From the NCBI GenBank assembly GCA_902798015.1, contig CADBVL010000021.1, forward strand, positions 1 through 36,861: DNA of 36,861 nucleotides, written 5' to 3'. Under the pieces are notes generated by a model that was not told the origin of the DNA, searched no databases, and was given only the letters and a program-made list of their open reading frames with translations. The number at the start of each line of letters is the position of its first letter. Within the stretch, counting starts at the first letter, position 1. Source of the DNA: an uncultured Bacteroidales bacterium (GTDB lineage Bacteria > Bacteroidota > Bacteroidia > Bacteroidales > Paludibacteraceae). The position numbers and the translations under genes were made by a program. Shown one piece after another: positions 33,310-36,861 of the stretch.

Positions 33310-33545
33310 TGTCCGTACTTTTTCCAAAAGTACAAAAACCCCGTGAGTGGGACTATCGCCCCATTTACTACGACGAGGAAAAGGAGGCGCGCAAGGATAG
33401 AAAACTTGCGCGTCTTCATCGCGGGGCTTTTCGTGAAGAGCACGAGAAGAACATGACCGAGTTGCGAAAGAAGAAACAATCACGACTCGTCTTCTGGCTC
33501 GTCCTGCTCGGACTTCTCATCGTAGCTTTCTACGTGCTCCTCTAA
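33309..33545 (+). CDS. small single-pass membrane protein next to mutL
   Basis: A 78-residue protein with a charged N-terminal part (EKEARKDRKLARLHRGAF) and one C-terminal membrane helix (LVFWLVLLGLLIVAFYVLL). Conserved short membrane proteins of this kind sit before mutL in Bacteroidales. Function unknown. It overlaps the lipoprotein stop by one base, and its own stop TAA is the first three bases of the 7-bp tandem repeat. Confidence 0.8.
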   Translation: MSVLFPKVQKPREWDYRPIYYDEEKEARKDRKLARLHRGAFREEHEKNMTELRKKKQSRLVFWLVLLGLLIVAFYVLL

Positions 33546-33570
33546 ACTTTAAACTCTAAACTCTAAACTT
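33543..33570. repeat. four tandem 7-bp repeats before mutL
   Basis: TAAACTT, TAAACTC, TAAACTC, TAAACTT run head to tail from 33543 to 33570, and TAAA continues to 33574. Each unit contains TAA. The array includes the upstream stop codon and touches the mutL GTG at 33575. Confidence 0.9.
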
Positions 33571-33574
33571 TAAA

Positions 33575-35383
33575 GTGGACATCATTCATCTGTTACCGGA
33601 TAGCGTGGCCAACCAGATCGCGGCGGGCGAAGTCATTCAACGTCCCGCATCGTGTCTGAAAGAGTTGGTGGAGAACAGTCTGGACGCGGGCGCGACCCGC
33701 ATTCAGGTTATTGTTCGCGATGCCGGTCGCACACTGCTGCAGGTGATTGACAACGGCATTGGCATGAGTGAGATGGACGCCCGTCTGGCTTTCGAACGCC
33801 ATGCCACCAGCAAGATACGCGAGGCGCAGGATCTCTTCAGCCTGCGTACGATGGGTTTCCGCGGAGAAGCCCTCGCAAGTATATGCGCCGTGGCGCAAGT
33901 GGAGATGACTACCCGCCGCGAAGAAGATGAGACCGGGACACTCATCGAGATACACGGTTCGGACGTCGTACGACAGGAGGTATGCTCATGCCCCGTGGGC
34001 ACAAACATCAAGGTAAGCAACCTCTTCTTTAACGTTCCCGTCCGCCGTAAGTTCCTCAAGTCCGACCAGACGGAGTTGCGCAACCTCATGACGGAGTTCT
34101 ACCATATCGTGCTGGTGTACCCGAAAGTGGCGTTCACTTTTGTGCATAACGATGAGATACTCCTTGAACTGCCGGCAGGCACAGAGAAACAGCGCATCGA
34201 AGCCGTGTTCGGCAACCCCAAACGGAATGTGTTCACTTCCAACTTCGTGGATGTCAGCACCGAGACCGACCTGGTTTCCATCCGCGGATTTGTCATCAAA
34301 CCCGAATCGGCCACGCGCAAGGCAGAGCAGTTCTTCTTCGTCAACGGCCGTTATATGCGCCATCCGTATTTCCTGAAAGCGGTGCAGACAGCCTACTCGG
34401 GCATGCTTACAGCCGACTACCAACCCTCCTTCTTCATCTATTTCGATATTGCCCCCGAGGCTATCGACGTCAATATCCATCCGACAAAGACGGAGATTAA
34501 GTTCGCGGACGAGCAGGCGATCTTCCAGATCCTTATGGCATCCGTACGCGAGGCTCTGGGTAAGTTCACCCTCGCCCCGCAAATCGATTTCGACACGGCC
34601 GGCAATATCGACATCCCCTTACCGACCAATCGACCGGTGGAACGACCGAAAGTGAGTGTCGATCCGCAATACAACCCCTTCCATACCCGCGGCGCCATCT
34701 ATCCGGACAAACAACCGGTAAAAGGATGGGAGACCCTCTATGAGGGAATAAAGAATGAGCGTACGCAGGGCGGACTCAATGATACAGCTTCGCTGCCTGA
34801 TGAGAGATTGATGATTCCGGACGTAGAGCAGGCGCCGCTATGGCAGCACGGGCGATATCTGTTTATGTCCACAGAGGATGGTCTGTTACTCATTCATCCT
34901 CACCGCGCGCACGCAGCCGTGTTGTACGCGCAATTTATGGAGCAACTCGCGCACGCGCAAGGCGCCATGCAGCAACTGCTCTTTCCCGAGATATTAACCC
35001 TCCAACCGGACGAGATGGTACTGATCGGACAGATTCTGCCGGACTTGCAATCCATCGGTTTTGACCTGGAGCAACTCAGTCCGGACAGTTATAGCATTCA
35101 AGGTGTTCCGGCGCAAATAGCCAATCAGTCACCTATTCCGGTTCTTCAGAACATCCTTCATCAAGTGCGCAGCCGCGGCGCAGACACGCGGGAGGAATGG
35201 CGCAGACAGATTGCTACGTCCTTAGCCGAACAGGCAGCCATCCCCAGCGGCAAAACGCTGACAGAAAGCGAGATGCGCGATATCCTCACACGCCTGATGG
35301 CTCTCCCTAACTACCGCCGCACAGCCGATGGCAAGACCATCGTCTCACTCGTCACCGATGAAGAGATAGAGCGGAGGTTTTGA
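33575..35383 (+). CDS. mutL: DNA mismatch repair protein MutL
   Basis: MutL couples mismatch recognition by MutS to strand removal. The N-terminal GHKL ATPase is complete: ELVENSLDAGAT, VIDNGIGM, TMGFRGEALASI, and VPVRRKFLKS, with VDVNIHPTKTEIKF at the end of the conserved core. A variable linker (~residues 345-425) leads to the C-terminal dimerisation domain. The start GTG at 33575 gives the family start MDIIHLLP and lies directly after the tandem repeat. The endonuclease motif DQHA-x2-E found in many MutL proteins reads HPHRAHAA here, so nicking activity is doubtful. Length of 602 residues is normal. Confidence 0.96.
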   Translation: MDIIHLLPDSVANQIAAGEVIQRPASCLKELVENSLDAGATRIQVIVRDAGRTLLQVIDNGIGMSEMDARLAFERHATSKIREAQDLFSLRTMGFRGEALASICAVAQVEMTTRREEDETGTLIEIHGSDVVRQEVCSCPVGTNIKVSNLFFNVPVRRKFLKSDQTELRNLMTEFYHIVLVYPKVAFTFVHNDEILLELPAGTEKQRIEAVFGNPKRNVFTSNFVDVSTETDLVSIRGFVIKPESATRKAEQFFFVNGRYMRHPYFLKAVQTAYSGMLTADYQPSFFIYFDIAPEAIDVNIHPTKTEIKFADEQAIFQILMASVREALGKFTLAPQIDFDTAGNIDIPLPTNRPVERPKVSVDPQYNPFHTRGAIYPDKQPVKGWETLYEGIKNERTQGGLNDTASLPDERLMIPDVEQAPLWQHGRYLFMSTEDGLLLIHPHRAHAAVLYAQFMEQLAHAQGAMQQLLFPEILTLQPDEMVLIGQILPDLQSIGFDLEQLSPDSYSIQGVPAQIANQSPIPVLQNILHQVRSRGADTREEWRRQIATSLAEQAAIPSGKTLTESEMRDILTRLMALPNYRRTADGKTIVSLVTDEEIERRF

Positions 35384-35384
35384 T

Positions 35385-35405
35385 TGCTAATTGCTAATTG
35401 CTGAT
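35385..35405. repeat. three tandem 7-bp repeats after mutL
   Basis: TGCTAAT, TGCTAAT, TGCTGAT lie head to tail between the mutL stop and the next gene. The unit differs from that before mutL but has the same 7-bp period. Confidence 0.85.
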
Positions 35406-35414
35406 TTATATACC

Positions 35415-36245
35415 ATGAAACGAATTTCTTTGTACATTGTACTTTGTCCTTTTTTCCTTCTATTGTCTTGCACGCCGCAAGATCATCTGACCATTCTTCA
35501 CACGAATGACACCCATTCGCAGGTAGAGCCCAAGTCCAACGGCCGCGCTGGCTATGCCCGCCGTATGGGACTGATCCGTCAGGAACGGGCATTGGACAAA
35601 CACCTGCTACTGGTCGATGCCGGCGATTTCTGTCAAGGTACGCCGTATTTCAATTTCTTCCACGGACGCGTGGAGATAGCCGCGCTGAATCGCATGGGAT
35701 ACGATGCCGTCACGCTCGGCAACCATGAGTTCGATAACGGACTCGACACGCTCGCAGCCGTTCTCAAGACCGCAAAGTTTCCCGTGGTTTGTGCCAATTA
35801 CGACTTCACCGGCACTCCCTTGGAAGGCATCGTACAAGCGAACACGATTGTGCGCAAAGGCGGTTTAAAGATCGGTATCTTCGGCCTGGGCTGCGACCCG
35901 AAAGGCTTGATTTCCGACAAGAATTTCCTTCCCGCCCGTTATCTCGAACCCTACTCTGTTGCACAAGAACAAGTGAAGCAGCTGCGAGCGGAAAAATGCA
36001 ACATTATCGTTTGCCTCAGTCATATGGGAACCTTCGGAAAAGCACCCGAAGATGTATGCGATACCGCCCTCGTTTCACATACACGAGGCATCGATGTGGT
36101 GATAGGCGGACACACCCATAAATTATATGATAATTTACGGGTCGCCAATTTGGACGGAGACAGCATTCCTGTATGCCAAATGGCGAAGAGCGGAGAGTTT
36201 TTGGGTAAGATTGTGCTATATTTAAATGACAAAAACATAAAATAA
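35415..36245 (+). CDS. 5'-nucleotidase-like metallophosphatase lipoprotein
   Basis: The ATG at 35415 gives a lipoprotein signal (ISLYIVLCPFFLLLSC), better than the upstream in-frame start. The metallophosphatase domain has TILHTNDTHSQ, VDAGDFCQGTP, TLGNHEFDNG, CLSHMG and VIGGHTHK, the UshA/5'-nucleotidase order. The C-terminal nucleotide-binding domain of UshA is absent: the protein ends at ~277 residues, as in Bacteroidales where the two domains are often separate genes. The partner is not in this window. It should hydrolyse nucleotides or similar phosphates at the cell envelope. Confidence 0.9.
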   Translation: MKRISLYIVLCPFFLLLSCTPQDHLTILHTNDTHSQVEPKSNGRAGYARRMGLIRQERALDKHLLLVDAGDFCQGTPYFNFFHGRVEIAALNRMGYDAVTLGNHEFDNGLDTLAAVLKTAKFPVVCANYDFTGTPLEGIVQANTIVRKGGLKIGIFGLGCDPKGLISDKNFLPARYLEPYSVAQEQVKQLRAEKCNIIVCLSHMGTFGKAPEDVCDTALVSHTRGIDVVIGGHTHKLYDNLRVANLDGDSIPVCQMAKSGEFLGKIVLYLNDKNIK

Positions 36246-36255
36246 CGCAAAAAAA

Positions 36256-36287
36256 TTTGCACATTTCAAAAAAAAGCAGTACCTTTG
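36256..36287 (+). promoter_or_regulatory. Bacteroidetes promoter of acpP
   Basis: TTTG at 36256-36259 and TACCTTTG at 36280-36287, spacer 20 bases. Predicted start near 36294, ATG at 36329. Confidence 0.88.
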
Positions 36288-36328
36288 CACCCACATTTGA
36301 AAAATATTAACTTAATCGATTCAATATT

Positions 36329-36568
36329 ATGGCAGAAATTGACGCAAAAGTAAAAGCAATCATCGTTGATAAGCTTGGTGTAGAGGAGTCTCAAGTAACT
36401 AACGAGGCTAATTTCCAGACCGATCTGGGTGCTGATTCGCTGGATACCGTAGAGATGATCATGGAGTTTGAGAAAGAATTCGGTATCTCTATCCCCGACG
36501 AGGACACTCAGAAGATTGCTACCGTAGGCGACGCTATCGCTTATGTAGAAAAGAAAGCCGGAAAGTAA
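36329..36568 (+). CDS. acpP: acyl carrier protein
   Basis: The 79-residue product carries growing acyl chains in fatty acid synthesis. The phosphopantetheine site is S37 in [13 protein letters not shown]. The helix II motif and the acidic surface ([14 protein letters not shown]) are typical. Length and start are standard. It has its own promoter and is followed by a hairpin and then fabF, the usual acpP-fabF order. Confidence 0.98.
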   Translation: MAEIDAKVKAIIVDKLGVEESQVTNEANFQTDLGADSLDTVEMIMEFEKEFGISIPDEDTQKIATVGDAIAYVEKKAGK

Positions 36569-36589
36569 ATTTCTTTTTACATTAGTTTG

Positions 36590-36626
36590 CGAGTTTACGG
36601 GAAAACTGTAAACTCGTATGCTTTTT
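36590..36626 (+). terminator. hairpin between acpP and fabF
   Basis: CGAGTTTAC (36590-36598) pairs perfectly with GTAAACTCG (36608-36616), with a T run at 36622-36626. It probably terminates part of the transcripts, giving more acpP than fabF mRNA, since no promoter is visible before fabF. Confidence 0.8.
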
Positions 36627-36645
36627 ATTTACACGTAGGATAATT

Positions 36646-36861
36646 ATGCAGTTAAGACGAGTTGTAATAACGGGACTCGGAGCATTGACTCCAGTGGGTA
36701 ATTCCGCTCCGGAGACATGGGAAGCGCTGGTGAACGGCAAGAATGGTATTGCGCCTATCACTGCTTTTGACGCAACACTTTTCAAGACACATTTCGCGGG
36801 CGAAGTGAAGAACTTCGACCCGACACCAGTGATTGATCGCAAGGAGGCACGAAAGATGGAC
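36646..36861 (+). CDS. fabF: beta-ketoacyl-ACP synthase II, N-terminal part
   Basis: The frame from ATG 36646 to the window end (72 codons) begins MQLRRVVITGLGALTPVGN, the conserved opening of KAS II, followed by TWEALVNGKNGIAPITAFD and FAGEVKNFDP. The active-site Cys and His residues lie beyond the window. It elongates fatty acyl-ACP and sits downstream of acpP as expected. Confidence 0.95.
   Translation, partial: MQLRRVVITGLGALTPVGNSAPETWEALVNGKNGIAPITAFDATLFKTHFAGEVKNFDPTPVIDRKEARKMD

Noticed and set aside
31690-33483. Long antisense open frame of 597 codons opposite the TPR/OmpA-like lipoprotein
   Set aside because: The sense gene has a clear lipoprotein signal and TPRs, and its biased codon use (GAG, AAG, CTC, GCA) keeps the reverse frame open. 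The antisense product is Val/Leu/Ser-rich without domains.
1-36861. CRISPR array, tRNA or rRNA genes
   Set aside because: No regularly spaced direct repeats with unique spacers, no tRNA cloverleaf or rRNA sequence noticed on either strand. The tandem repeats found are short (7, 11, 20 bp) and without spacers.

Overview
The window reads as a gut-type Bacteroidales chromosome segment. Seven promoters of the Bacteroidetes form are visible (TTTG or TTG, 20-nt spacer, TAnnTTTG), Shine-Dalgarno sites are scarce, and there is a BspA-type leucine-rich repeat protein, a secreted TPR-CHAT protein, a CHASE2 protein and a 7-bp tandem repeat on each side of mutL. The first ~430 bases do not fit: they hold a headless D-Ala-D-Ala ligase fragment of Firmicutes-like type meeting a headless AAA+ gene head to head. 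This looks like a chimeric contig end or a deletion junction.

Region 1 (about 430-4394) is a tight operon of phospho-signalling and remodelling genes: a CbxX-like AAA+ ATPase, a low-molecular-weight tyrosine phosphatase, a Ser/Thr kinase fused to a Cdc48/FtsH-like AAA+ domain, and a PPP-type metallophosphatase.

Region 2 (4395-18300) is an AT-richer accessory or defence island. It carries a 1334-residue P-loop NTPase of unknown family, a HAD hydrolase, and a helicase-less type ISP/IIG restriction-methylation enzyme preceded by a strongly folded RNA with its own promoter and terminator. An RloA/AbiL-like ATPase follows with a small unrecognised partner, then a DUF4417 cassette. Three small paralogous proteins (9506, 17137, 17476) sit at its edges, and a ~425-bp non-coding inverted-repeat element closes it.

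Region 3 (18300-31490) is the most interesting part. A two-TM macro-domain protein (ThsA type II-like) and a TIR-TM protein form a type II Thoeris-like pair. They are continuous with a periplasmic TPR/coiled-coil protein and a BspA-like protein. A second unit follows: a small secreted protein, a TPR-CHAT protease, a split CHASE2 protein, two uncharacterised proteins, and an SH3b-TM protein ending in a PARP-like ADP-ribosyltransferase domain with an apparent H-Y-E triad. The two units, and the lipoprotein gene after them, are driven by three copies of a nearly identical ~60-bp promoter block. This suggests co-regulation of a TIR / macro / CHAT / PARP set centred on NAD+ and ADP-ribose chemistry. 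The TIR appears to lack the usual catalytic glutamate.

Region 4 (31600-36861) is housekeeping: a TPR/OmpA-like lipoprotein, a small membrane protein, mutL, a 5'-nucleotidase-like metallophosphatase lipoprotein, acpP and the start of fabF.

All family assignments come from reading motifs by eye. No database search was run.
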